Positions 33,696 through 40,726 of a DNA stretch of 64,000 bases are shown piece after piece. Every line of letters starts with the position of its first letter. Position 1 is the first letter of the stretch. The notes under the pieces were generated by a model. It made no database searches. It was not told where the DNA came from and saw only the letters and a list, made by a program, of their open reading frames with translations. The translations under genes and the position numbers were made by a program. This DNA comes from Ruminococcus sp. (GTDB lineage: Bacteria; Bacillota; Clostridia; Oscillospirales; Acutalibacteraceae), in contig JAFTHZ010000016.1 of NCBI GenBank assembly GCA_017457155.1, positions 56,097 through 120,096 of the forward strand, read 5' to 3'.

Positions 33696-34373
33696 TTACC
33701 CCTCAAGACCTGCCAGGTGCTTCTGGATGGCGGTGGCGTCCTTGATGTCGCGCTGATGGTCACAGTTGAAGTCTGTAACATAGACAGGAAGTCCCGCTCC
33801 GTCACAATTGGGTCCTTCATATCTGTTGGCTTCAATTTCATCAAAACGATAGAATTCTTCCAGACCTGCCAGACATTTCTGGATATAGGTGGCATCCTTG
33901 ACGGTGAGCTTTCTGTCTCCATCAGCATCTCCGATGAGAGAACCTATCTTTGTATTCAGGAATACATTCTCAATTCCCTCAATACCCATATCCCAGGCCT
34001 TGGACAAGGAATATGCTTTGCCTTCCGCAGGGATATATATACCATATCCACTTCCCAGAGGGTGAGTACCCGATAAACCTTTCACTACATAATCTCCGAA
34101 CATATCTGCATAAGGCATACTAAAGCTCAATGATGTATCCAAGGAGAAAAGCACATAGTCAGGCTCGCACTCATCGGGAGTATTGCCCGGAGAATAATAC
34201 TCATACATCTCTCCATACTCCAATCCAAACTCCATAATATCTCCCTCGTTCAGATATTGAGGTACGATTACATCTTTATACTTATCTTCCGCTGATGCAG
34301 ACATGAGGGTGAAACTGCACAGCAGGACCGAAAGCATCAGGACAAAGGACATTATTCTTACTAAACTTTTCAT
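33696..34373 (-). CDS. Small secreted dockerin protein (copy 2 of tandem pair)
   Basis: A 225-residue paralogue of the neighbouring protein. The 29-residue signal peptide is identical and the dockerin nearly so, while the central domain shares motifs (PGNTPDECEPDY, ADMFGDYVV, GYGIYIPAEGKAYSLSKAW, MGIEGIENVFLNTKIG) but differs at many other places. The ATG at 34373 follows GAGGTGATATT; a longer frame from 34412 has less support. A promoter lies ~110 bases upstream and a possible 11-codon leader ORF lies in between. The two copies are transcribed together. Confidence 0.88.
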   Translation of the reverse strand: MKSLVRIMSFVLMLSVLLCSFTLMSASAEDKYKDVIVPQYLNEGDIMEFGLEYGEMYEYYSPGNTPDECEPDYVLFSLDTSLSFSMPYADMFGDYVVKGLSGTHPLGSGYGIYIPAEGKAYSLSKAWDMGIEGIENVFLNTKIGSLIGDADGDRKLTVKDATYIQKCLAGLEEFYRFDEIEANRYEGPNCDGAGLPVYVTDFNCDHQRDIKDATAIQKHLAGLEG

Positions 34374-34418
34374 AATATCACCTCTTAAAATTTTTGTAAG
34401 TCGCAAACACACAGCAAC

Positions 34419-34454
34419 TTATAAGCTGAGCAAAGCTTTTTTTGGGTGCCACAT
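34419..34454 (-). CDS. Possible 11-residue leader peptide upstream of the dockerin pair
   Basis: ATG TGG CAC CCA AAA AAA ... TTA TAA encodes MWHPKKALLSL. AGGAG sits eight bases before the ATG, and the ATG lies in the loop of a five-base hairpin (TGCCA-ATG-TGGCA). It is between the promoter and the first dockerin gene, so it could control that operon through translation. It is short enough to be chance. Confidence 0.35.
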   Translation of the reverse strand: MWHPKKALLSL

Positions 34455-34489
34455 TGGCATCACTCCTAAGTTTAGATTTCTGCGACTAT

Positions 34490-34519
34490 ATTTTACCACG
34501 TGAAATTTGTCACAGTCAA
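34490..34519 (-). promoter_or_regulatory. Promoter of the dockerin pair with a CRP/FNR-like palindrome
   Basis: TTGACT (34519-34514), 18 bases, TAAAAT (34495-34490). The spacer holds TGTGACAAATTTCACG (34514-34499), which matches the TGTGA-N6-TCAC(A/G) half-site pattern of CRP/FNR-family regulators. Confidence 0.5.
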
Positions 34520-34656
34520 CAACTTTCACTTGCTAAACAAGGATTTTGTATACTTGAACAAAATCCTTCTGTTGGTTTTGTGGAGTTTTTCAGCCTGTAT
34601 TCTATAGATAAAAAACTCGGAAGGAATGGAGGCTATCCCCCATAAATCAGAGAGAG

Positions 34657-34680
34657 AAAAAAACCTCGGAATATCCGAGG
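34657..34680 (-). terminator. Terminator of the agr operon
   Basis: CCTCGGA-ata-TCCGAGG stem with a seven-base A-run that is the T-tract on the minus strand. Confidence 0.85.
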
Positions 34681-34699
34681 GAAAGATTAATCAGGAATC

Positions 34700-34736
34700 C
34701 CCGACCTTGGACAAATGGGGAAAATCCAAGGTCGGG
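34700..34736 (-). other. Perfect 12-bp hairpin just downstream of agrD
   Basis: CCCGACCTTGGA (34700-34711) and TCCAAGGTCGGG (34725-34736) with a 13-base loop, 12 bases after the agrD stop. No T-tract follows, so it is separate from the terminator 20 bases on. It may protect the agrBD mRNA 3' end or be a small structured RNA. Confidence 0.5.
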
Positions 34737-34747
34737 TAAAGAAACTC

Positions 34748-34891
34748 TTACTTGCTGAGAAGCTTTCTGAGATTCTTTGGCTCTGAAGTCTGATGGAACA
34801 TATTGGTTGATGCAGAACCTGCAGCAGCCTTGGCAGCGCTGATGGCTGCTTTTTCCAACAGTCTCTTAGAGAGTTTCTTAGCTGACTTCAT
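34748..34891 (-). CDS. agrD: AgrD-like cyclic peptide precursor lacking the core cysteine
   Basis: A 47-residue peptide following agrB and overlapping its 3' end by 14 bases, with AGGAGG seven bases upstream. It has an amphipathic Lys/Leu/Ala N-terminal helix (KSAKKLSKRLLEKAAISAA), a small-residue stretch (KAAAGSA), and a C-terminal part STNMFHQTSEPKNLRKLLSK. AgrD proteins normally read Cys-x3-hydrophobic before a (H/Y)Q..xP tail; here Ser takes the place of Cys and HQTSEP aligns with the HQPKxP tail. I infer a serine lactone ring, STNMF, rather than a thiolactone. No Cys occurs anywhere in it. Confidence 0.78.
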   Translation of the reverse strand: MKSAKKLSKRLLEKAAISAAKAAAGSASTNMFHQTSEPKNLRKLLSK

Positions 34892-35477
34892 CTTGATTCC
34901 TCCTGATTAATTTATTTGTCACAACAGGCACAACCATGGCTATGTCTATTGTAAGACACGTTGGGAGTATTATGAGGAGCTGTTCTATCCCGAGCAGAAA
35001 GTACCCCCCAAGGCACAGTCCGTAGGACAGGGTAATTATGACGAGAGAGATGCGCTTGTATCTCACTCTGTCCTCGGGGGTCAGCTCCTTGTTGACATTG
35101 CCCACAGGCGCCAGCAACAACACGGTCAGCATTGTGAGCAGATACCCTGCCCCGAGTACATACACATTCGATGCAAAATCCCCGAGAAAAAACATGAACG
35201 CCGCCACCAGCACATAGGCCCCCACAGACAGCAGATTGCATCGCAGGTAGGTCATGGCGTGGTAGCCCCCTGTGTAGACTCGTATCCCCGAGAAAAAAGC
35301 AAGGAACAAAACGCTCTCGAGGAAGGTGCGGGTTACAACCCCCACCCCCAGTATCAACAGGGTTGAGATGATCCCCGATATAAGCAGCTCTATGCCGTAG
35401 ACATACACCTGCGAGGGATATTTGTCGTTCTCGTCAAAGAATCGGGTTGCGATTCTGGTTGATATATTATGAAGCAT
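34878..35477 (-). CDS. agrB: AgrB-like autoinducer peptide processing protease
   Basis: A 199-residue membrane cysteine endopeptidase that cuts AgrD and helps close its ring. The catalytic pair is His73 and Cys80 in GGYHAMTYLRC, the family spacing. Four to six hydrophobic segments follow (~35-50, 80-100, 104-125, 148-165, 168-185), and the N-terminal region has the usual amphipathic helix ISTRIATRF. Its RBS, GGTGAGG, is directly before the ATG and lies in the arm of a large hairpin with a terminator. agrD overlaps its end, so they are coupled. Confidence 0.93.
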   Translation of the reverse strand: MLHNISTRIATRFFDENDKYPSQVYVYGIELLISGIISTLLILGVGVVTRTFLESVLFLAFFSGIRVYTGGYHAMTYLRCNLLSVGAYVLVAAFMFFLGDFASNVYVLGAGYLLTMLTVLLLAPVGNVNKELTPEDRVRYKRISLVIITLSYGLCLGGYFLLGIEQLLIILPTCLTIDIAMVVPVVTNKLIRRNQDEVS

Positions 35478-35547
35478 ATCCTCACCAAAAATAAAACAAA
35501 AAATAATGCTACTACCTTCCTAAGAAAATAGTAGCATTATTGGTGAG
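35478..35547 (-). promoter_or_regulatory. Terminator/SD-sequestering hairpin between agrC and agrB
   Basis: On the minus strand, AATAATGCTACTA (35541-35529 complement) pairs perfectly with TAGTAGCATTATT (35514-35502 complement), followed by a T-rich run: an intrinsic terminator. The flank 5' CTCACCAA (35547-35540) can also pair with TTGGTGAG (35488-35481), which contains the agrB SD. The terminator ends ~17 bases before the agrB start, leaving no room for a promoter after it, so agrBD expression needs read-through. Confidence 0.8.
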
Positions 35548-35600
35548 ATAAATGTTGAAAATGGTATACTTGGTATGTTTTCTGGTAAAGTCTGCACTCT

Positions 35601-36932
35601 TTATTGATTTTTATTCACAAAAACCGTCATTTCGAACCATCCGTCCGCTTCTTTGCAGCTTACGCTTCCGCCGTATTGGGCGGCAAGTTTTCTGACGATA
35701 GAGACACCTTTGCCGTGGTTTTTCTTGTCAGACTTGGTTGATAACAGGTCGGGGTTTGACTCCAGAACAGAATGGGAAATGGAATTTTTGCAGACTATCA
35801 CCGCAAAATCTATATGAGCAGAAATCTTCAGGCTCATCTTGCGGTTATCCGCAGGCTGAGAGACAAGATACTCGATAGCATTGTCACACAGGTTGCCGAC
35901 CAGAGAAACCGTATCCTCAGAGGACAGCTGTGTCAGGTGATCGTTCACCTCAACTTGGAAGTCAATGCCCGAGGAGGCTGCCTTCTCCTGCTCTACGTTG
36001 ACAATAGCATTGAGCACAGGGTTGGGGGTGTTGATGGGTGTATATGCAGAGGACAGGGTGTCTATGGCTCTGTGGCACAGCTGAGACGCCTCCTGATAGC
36101 TACCCTTTGAGATAAGCTCGTGGACAGTATTCAAATGGTTCTTCATATCGTGCTTGACAGATGATATGGTCTTTATCTGCTCGTTGGAGGACAGGATGCT
36201 CTCCTCGTAGAGTTTCTCCCTCTGAGTTGTGAGCAGGAGCTCTGTCTTTATCTCGTTTGCCTTGCCTATACGCACAAGCATAAAGCAGGTGAGGATAGTG
36301 ATAACCGCCACAATCAGATAAATACTCAGGATATAGGGCAGAATCGCAGATGAGAAGCCCGACATCTGATGGATGAAAAGTCCGCAGTAAAACACAACCA
36401 GGCACAGCACAGGGATGACGATGAAGGCGGTTATCTCTGCCGCACCCGAAAGCCAGATACGGGTTGAGAAGAGCTTATACACAAGCCAGAGCACCACTGC
36501 GAAGGTGATGTTGACTACCGCTATACACAAGTACCTGAAGTCTGACGAAAGCACCATTGCATCAGCAATAGAAAGTCCCGATACTGCACTGGCAAAATAG
36601 ACAAATGTAAAGGACACCAGTGCATTTAGTCCAAAAGCAATCAGCGGCATAATTATCCGCAGATACAGCTTGCCCCTAAGGAATATGAGGGAATACAGCA
36701 GCATCACGAGAACATACAGCACCGAATCAAGATAATAAACATCGTAACTGAAAAACGTACTATTCAGGGTAAAGAACGTGCACACCCCAAAGAACACAAA
36801 CACAGCACCGAAGAAAGACAATGCCCTCCTGAGCTTTCCCTCGGGTTTGTCAAACAATAGGTATAGAAACCCTATATACAGGAAACTCTGAAAAAGATTT
36901 GCCAAAAATTCTACCGTCATTGCAACTAACAT
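35601..36932 (-). CDS. agrC: AgrC-like sensor histidine kinase (GHKL family)
   Basis: Receptor kinase for the processed peptide. Six to seven transmembrane helices fill residues 1-~205, then a dimerisation helix with the phospho-acceptor His in SSVKHDMKNHLNTV (~258) and a GHKL ATPase domain with GNLCDNAIEYL (N box) and KKNHGKGVSIVRKLAAQYGG (G box). ATG at 36932 is chosen because GGTGAG lies six bases upstream and it overlaps the agrA stop by seven bases; an ATG at 36950 would add six residues. Paired with AgrA. Confidence 0.92.
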   Translation of the reverse strand: MLVAMTVEFLANLFQSFLYIGFLYLLFDKPEGKLRRALSFFGAVFVFFGVCTFFTLNSTFFSYDVYYLDSVLYVLVMLLYSLIFLRGKLYLRIIMPLIAFGLNALVSFTFVYFASAVSGLSIADAMVLSSDFRYLCIAVVNITFAVVLWLVYKLFSTRIWLSGAAEITAFIVIPVLCLVVFYCGLFIHQMSGFSSAILPYILSIYLIVAVITILTCFMLVRIGKANEIKTELLLTTQREKLYEESILSSNEQIKTISSVKHDMKNHLNTVHELISKGSYQEASQLCHRAIDTLSSAYTPINTPNPVLNAIVNVEQEKAASSGIDFQVEVNDHLTQLSSEDTVSLVGNLCDNAIEYLVSQPADNRKMSLKISAHIDFAVIVCKNSISHSVLESNPDLLSTKSDKKNHGKGVSIVRKLAAQYGGSVSCKEADGWFEMTVFVNKNQ

Positions 36933-37639
36933 CTGTTGCTCACCATCCATTCCATGTATTCTTCCCTGAAAGAAGTTCTATACCCGCGGCTGATGCTTAT
37001 AACCTTGCCGTTTGTAAGCTTTATGTAGTCTTTTTTGTACTCAACTATGCAGGCGGCGTTGACCACATAGCCCACGTGAGGCCGAACGAACCCATGGGCA
37101 GAGAGCTCCTTGTGAAGTGGTGTGAGGGTCGCCCTCTCCTGCACCTCCCCGTCCTTTGTATAGAAGCTCACATAGTTGCCGTGCTTCTCAAGATATATCA
37201 CCCGCCTGAGCTCTATCTGCCTCAGGTCCCTGCCACTCTTCAGGGTATAGGTGGGAGAAACAATGAACTTCTTGTTTATATTCAGGACACACAGCTCGAT
37301 CTCGTCTATATGAGATTTGCGGACAAAGGAGTATGGATACTTCTTCAGCGCTTCAAACACAAGGTGATCGTGTGCAGTGACGAACACTATGTAGGGAAGC
37401 TCACTGCAGTCACGCTCGGCATTTATCCTGTCGGCTATCTCCAGCCCGTTCATTATGGGCATATCAATATCAAGAAAAATAATGTCGAATTTAGAATAAA
37501 CATCCCTCTGGATAATATCATCGGGAGCGTCCATTATCGTTGACTTCAGACTGAAGCCGTGCTTGACACACACAAGATCAAGGGCATTTTTGAGCCTATG
37601 TGCAAAGACAGGGTCGTCGTCTACAATACAAACTTTCAT
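36926..37639 (-). CDS. agrA: AgrA-like LytTR response regulator
   Basis: A 237-residue response regulator with a receiver domain (1-~120; phosphoacceptor Asp57 in FLDIDMP, acidic pocket at VDDDP) and a LytTR DNA-binding domain (~135-237; SGRDLRQIELRRVIYLEKHGN, HKELSAHGFVRPHVGYVVN). It should bind direct repeats of the Agr type. It heads the operon agrA-agrC-(terminator)-agrB-agrD, which reverses the staphylococcal order agrB-D-C-A. RBS GGTAAGG precedes the ATG. Confidence 0.93.
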   Translation of the reverse strand: MKVCIVDDDPVFAHRLKNALDLVCVKHGFSLKSTIMDAPDDIIQRDVYSKFDIIFLDIDMPIMNGLEIADRINAERDCSELPYIVFVTAHDHLVFEALKKYPYSFVRKSHIDEIELCVLNINKKFIVSPTYTLKSGRDLRQIELRRVIYLEKHGNYVSFYTKDGEVQERATLTPLHKELSAHGFVRPHVGYVVNAACIVEYKKDYIKLTNGKVISISRGYRTSFREEYMEWMVSNRC

Positions 37640-37681
37640 ACCTTACCTACCAATATCTGACATTTTTCGCATATATAGTAT

Positions 37682-37710
37682 ATAATAAAGAAAAATATAA
37701 TGTTTGTCAA
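37682..37710 (-). promoter_or_regulatory. Promoter of the agr operon
   Basis: Consensus TTGACA (37710-37705), 17 bases, TATTAT (37687-37682), divergent from the T-box promoter 40 bases away. Confidence 0.75.
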
Positions 37711-37748
37711 GAAAGTCCACAACCAAAAAGTCCCCTGATTTTTCATTG

Positions 37749-37777
37749 TTGACAACACTTTTTCAAAATGATATAAT
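37749..37777 (+). promoter_or_regulatory. Consensus promoter of the T-box/acyl-CoA ligase transcript
   Basis: TTGACA (37749-37754), 17 bases, TATAAT (37772-37777): a perfect consensus match. Confidence 0.9.
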
Positions 37778-37784
37778 TTGACAT

Positions 37785-38107
37785 ATTCTTCATAAGCACA
37801 AATGCATTGACCGGAAAATAGTACGCTATTCTTCCTTGTTTTCAGAGAGTCGGCGGCTGGTGTGAGCCGACAGCAGGGGTAGCCGAATACATTCCGAGAG
37901 CAGCGCACCGAACCTCTGGATTATTCTCTCGAAGAATTTTATCAGTCAGTAGGCTGCGACGGAGCCGTCCGTTATGCGGCTGGGTAGGAGTCCGCTCGTA
38001 CCCGTTGAGGTCCCCGGGCCGTGAGGCAGGGACAAATTGAGGTGGTACCACGATTTATTCGTCCTCAAAGGCACTTTTCATTTACTGTGCTTTTGAGGTT
38101 TTTTTAT
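37785..38107 (+). promoter_or_regulatory. T-box riboswitch leader
   Basis: A tRNA-sensing antitermination leader. Stem I base CGGAA (37812-37816) pairs with TTCCG (37892-37896); AGTA box at 37820-37823 faces GAA at 37885-37887; the distal GNTG box (GGCTGGTGTGA) is at 37855-37865; the T-box GAGGTGGTACCACG is at 38039-38052; a terminator stem CCTCAAAGGCAC...GTGCTTTTGAGG with T-run is at 38063-38107. The specifier directly after GAA is TAC (Tyr); if one base intervenes it is ACA (Thr). The frame of the specifier is not certain. Confidence 0.92.
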
Positions 38108-38129
38108 TTTTTATATGGAGGAATTTTCT

Positions 38130-39764
38130 GTGACTATTATTGATATGCTGGAGCGCAACGCAGCTGAGTTTGCATCTGACGTTGCTCTGGTAGAGATAAA
38201 CCCCGGTCAGGCTGAGACAAGACGTCTGACCTGGCGCGACTACGACCTGGTTGAAAGCGAGAAGAAGTACTTCCGCAGAGAGATCACCTGGGGAGTTTTC
38301 AACGAAAAAGCAAACCGCTTTGCCAATGCTCTCATTGCCCGCGGAATCAAGAAGGGCGACAAGGTTGCCATCCTGCTGATGAACTGCATCGAGTGGCTGC
38401 CCATATACTTTGGAATCCTCAAGACAGGCGCTCTGGCTGTTCCGCTGAACTTCCGTTACTCCAGCGATGAGATCGAATACTGCCTGAAGCTTGCTGAGTG
38501 CGACGCCCTTGTGTTCGGTCCTGAGTTCATCGGCCGAGTAGAGGATATTGTGGAGTCCATCAGCATCAATCGTCTGCTTATCTTCGCAGGAGGTCAGGGC
38601 TGTCCTACCTTTGCCGAGGACTACAACGATATGACCTTGGAGTGCTCATCCCAGTCTCCCAGGGTCTCCCTCATCGAGGAGGACTATGCGGCTATATACT
38701 TCTCATCAGGCACCACAGGATTCCCCAAGGCTATCCTCCACAAGCACCAGAGTCTGACACATTCCTGCAAGGTTGAGCAGAATCACCACGGCCAGACAAA
38801 GGACGACGTCTTCCTGTGTATCCCTCCCCTGTACCACACAGGCGCCAAGATGCACTGGTTCGGCAGCCTCCTTGTGGGCGGCAAATCCGTCCTCCTCAAG
38901 GGCACCCGTCCCGAGTATGTGCTGGATGCTGTATCCAAGGAGAAATGCACCATCGTCTGGCTGCTTGTTCCCTGGACACAGGATATACTCAACGCTCTTG
39001 ACAGCGGCGAGATAAACAAAGACGACTACGAGCTTTCTCAGTGGAGACTGATGCACATCGGCGCTCAGCCTGTGCCCCGCAGTCTCATCAGACGCTGGAA
39101 AGAATACTTCCCCGACCACCAGTACGACACCAACTACGGTCTGTCCGAGTCCATCGGCCCCGGTTGTGTACACCTGGGAGTTGAGAACATCCACAAGGTT
39201 GGCGCCATCGGCAAGCCCGGCTACGGCTGGGAGGTCAAGATAGTTGACGAGAACAACAACATCGTCACCCCCGGCGAGGTCGGCGAGCTGTGTGTCAAGG
39301 GCCCCGGTGTTATGACCTGCTACTACAACGACGAGAAGGCTACCGCCGCTTCTATCAAGGACGGCTGGCTCTACACAGGAGACATGGCAAAAGAGGACGA
39401 GGACGGCTTTATCTTCCTTGTTGACAGAAAGAAGGACGTCATTATCTCAGGCGGAGAGAATATCTATCCTGTTCAGATCGAAGACTTCCTCAGTGCTCAC
39501 GAGGCAATCAGCGACGTAGCTGTCATCGGTCTGCCCGATGAGCGTCTGGGCGAGATTTCTGCGGCTATCATAGAACTGAAGAAGGGCTACACTGCCACAG
39601 AGGAGGAGATCCGCGAGTTCTGCAAGGGTATGCCCAGATACAAGCGCCCCTACAAGATCATCTTCGCTGATGTTCCCCGTAACCCCACCGGCAAGATCGA
39701 AAAGCCCAGACTCAGAGAGATGTACGGCGGTGCACAGCTGGTAGACGCCCAGAACAAATCATAA
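38130..39764 (+). CDS. AMP-forming acyl-CoA synthetase/ligase
   Basis: Adenylate-forming enzyme (ANL superfamily) that activates a carboxylic acid with ATP and CoA. The P-loop-like motif IYFSSGTTGFPKA, YGLSESIG, the GWLYTGDMAKEDEDGFIFLVDRKKD hinge region (first 20 quoted at most in family terms: YTGDMAKEDEDGF) and the C-terminal PTGKIEK with the catalytic Lys are all present. At 544 residues it is full length, with no signal peptide. GTG at 38130 is taken as start, with GGAGG eight bases upstream; the ATG at 38115 overlaps that RBS. It is the only gene after a T-box, so its substrate may derive from an amino acid. Substrate unknown. Confidence 0.9.
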   Translation: MTIIDMLERNAAEFASDVALVEINPGQAETRRLTWRDYDLVESEKKYFRREITWGVFNEKANRFANALIARGIKKGDKVAILLMNCIEWLPIYFGILKTGALAVPLNFRYSSDEIEYCLKLAECDALVFGPEFIGRVEDIVESISINRLLIFAGGQGCPTFAEDYNDMTLECSSQSPRVSLIEEDYAAIYFSSGTTGFPKAILHKHQSLTHSCKVEQNHHGQTKDDVFLCIPPLYHTGAKMHWFGSLLVGGKSVLLKGTRPEYVLDAVSKEKCTIVWLLVPWTQDILNALDSGEINKDDYELSQWRLMHIGAQPVPRSLIRRWKEYFPDHQYDTNYGLSESIGPGCVHLGVENIHKVGAIGKPGYGWEVKIVDENNNIVTPGEVGELCVKGPGVMTCYYNDEKATAASIKDGWLYTGDMAKEDEDGFIFLVDRKKDVIISGGENIYPVQIEDFLSAHEAISDVAVIGLPDERLGEISAAIIELKKGYTATEEEIREFCKGMPRYKRPYKIIFADVPRNPTGKIEKPRLREMYGGAQLVDAQNKS

Positions 39765-39800
39765 ATCTCAAAGCATAAAGCTAAACTTAATACAAACACA

Positions 39801-39834
39801 AACATCCTGCCGAAAAAAGCAGGATGTTTTTTTG
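39801..39834 (+). terminator. Terminator after the acyl-CoA ligase gene
   Basis: AACATCCTGC/GCAGGATGTT stem followed by T-run. Confidence 0.9.
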
Positions 39835-39837
39835 CTC

Positions 39838-39875
39838 ACAAAAAGGCTGTCCCGTCAGATGACGAGACAGCCTTT
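39838..39875 (-). terminator. Terminator after the 39896-40507 gene
   Basis: AAAGGCTGTC/GACAGCCTTT stem with minus-strand T-tract. Confidence 0.85.
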
Positions 39876-39895
39876 GATATGTATATTAACTATAA

Positions 39896-40507
39896 TTATT
39901 CAATGCCTGCCAGAGCCTTCTGGATTGCGGTGGCATCCTTGATGTTTATTACTCCGTCCATATTCATATCCGCCACACCGTAACACGGGTCTGACACAAG
40001 GGTGGTTTTGATACCGCACAGCTGCTTTTGCAGAGTGGTGGCGTCTGTTACATCCAGAGCCGAGTCTCCGTTAACATCTCCCATGGGATAGGCAGTTATT
40101 CCGCTAGACGGATAGGCCTCAAGCAACTCTACAACAGGAGAAAAATCAGTGACTATACCCTTGTTATAAGCAACCCTGAGATGATAGACCCTGTCTCCGT
40201 CATACACATAGATATTCGGTGTGTCCGGAGAGGTCAGGAAATTACAATGAAAGTACCAGTCGGCGATTTTTACGCAATCTTCCATACTAAACGTAAAGAA
40301 GTATCCATGCCCCACAAAGAACACAAGTCCGTCCGCCTCAATATAGTATTGTATTTTTGAATCTATGCTGGCCACATTTTCTCTTCTCTTGCAAAACTCC
40401 TCAAACTCGTCCTCCATGTGCTTTTCGTCCACCAGAGCATAAGCCTGAAGGCATCCCACAGACACCACCAGCATCAGCGCCAATAAAAGACTAATTATTC
40501 TTCTCAT
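39896..40507 (-). CDS. Small secreted dockerin protein
   Basis: A 203-residue protein with a signal peptide (1-~24, to AYA), an unrecognised ~110-residue domain and a C-terminal dockerin (PMGDVNGDSALDVTDATTLQK and VADMNMDGVINIKDATAIQK). The domain shares with the tandem pair at 33-34 kb a segment of the form IYVxxxDxxYxLxxAxxxGI (here NIYVYDGDRVYHLRVAYNKGI), so the three probably form one family. No enzyme motif is visible. AGGAGG precedes the ATG. It has its own promoter and terminator. Confidence 0.88.
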   Translation of the reverse strand: MRRIISLLLALMLVVSVGCLQAYALVDEKHMEDEFEEFCKRRENVASIDSKIQYYIEADGLVFFVGHGYFFTFSMEDCVKIADWYFHCNFLTSPDTPNIYVYDGDRVYHLRVAYNKGIVTDFSPVVELLEAYPSSGITAYPMGDVNGDSALDVTDATTLQKQLCGIKTTLVSDPCYGVADMNMDGVINIKDATAIQKALAGIE

Positions 40508-40573
40508 AAATCACGCCTCCTATCAGTTGATTCGTTGTTGCACACTGAGATTTCGCAACATCTTTACAGTGAA

Positions 40574-40603
40574 ATTATACCATCATCACTTTTGTGATGT
40601 CAA
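40574..40603 (-). promoter_or_regulatory. Promoter with inverted repeat, 39896-40507 gene
   Basis: Consensus TTGACA (40603-40598), 18 bases, TATAAT (40579-40574). The spacer holds CATCAC-aaaa-GTGATG (40584-40599), a perfect six-base inverted repeat. A second one, TGTTGC...GCAACA (40536-40560), is in the leader. Confidence 0.7.
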
Positions 40604-40665
40604 TTTTTTTACCGTCAAGTCTTGTTTTTCGTATTGTTGCATAAAACTGTCTGCTGTATCTTGTG

Positions 40666-40712
40666 CAAAAAAACAGGCACACAGCGTCAGCATCCTGACA
40701 CTATGTACCTGT
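40666..40712 (-). terminator. Terminator of the pyr operon
   Basis: AACAGGtaca...GTCAG-gatg-CTGAC...CCTGTT nested stem on the minus strand followed by seven T. Confidence 0.8.
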
Positions 40713-40726
40713 GTTTGTTAATATAA

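Larger units (their letters stand above)
32992..34373 (-). repeat. Tandem gene duplication of small dockerin genes
   Basis: Two ~690-base units. The first ~90 bases (signal peptide) and the last ~320 bases (dockerin half) are almost identical in DNA, including silent positions, whereas the central parts have diverged. Confidence 0.9.

Noticed and set aside
37842-38051. Minus-strand reading frame in the agr/acyl-CoA ligase intergenic region
   Set aside because: It lies entirely in the T-box leader and has no RBS.
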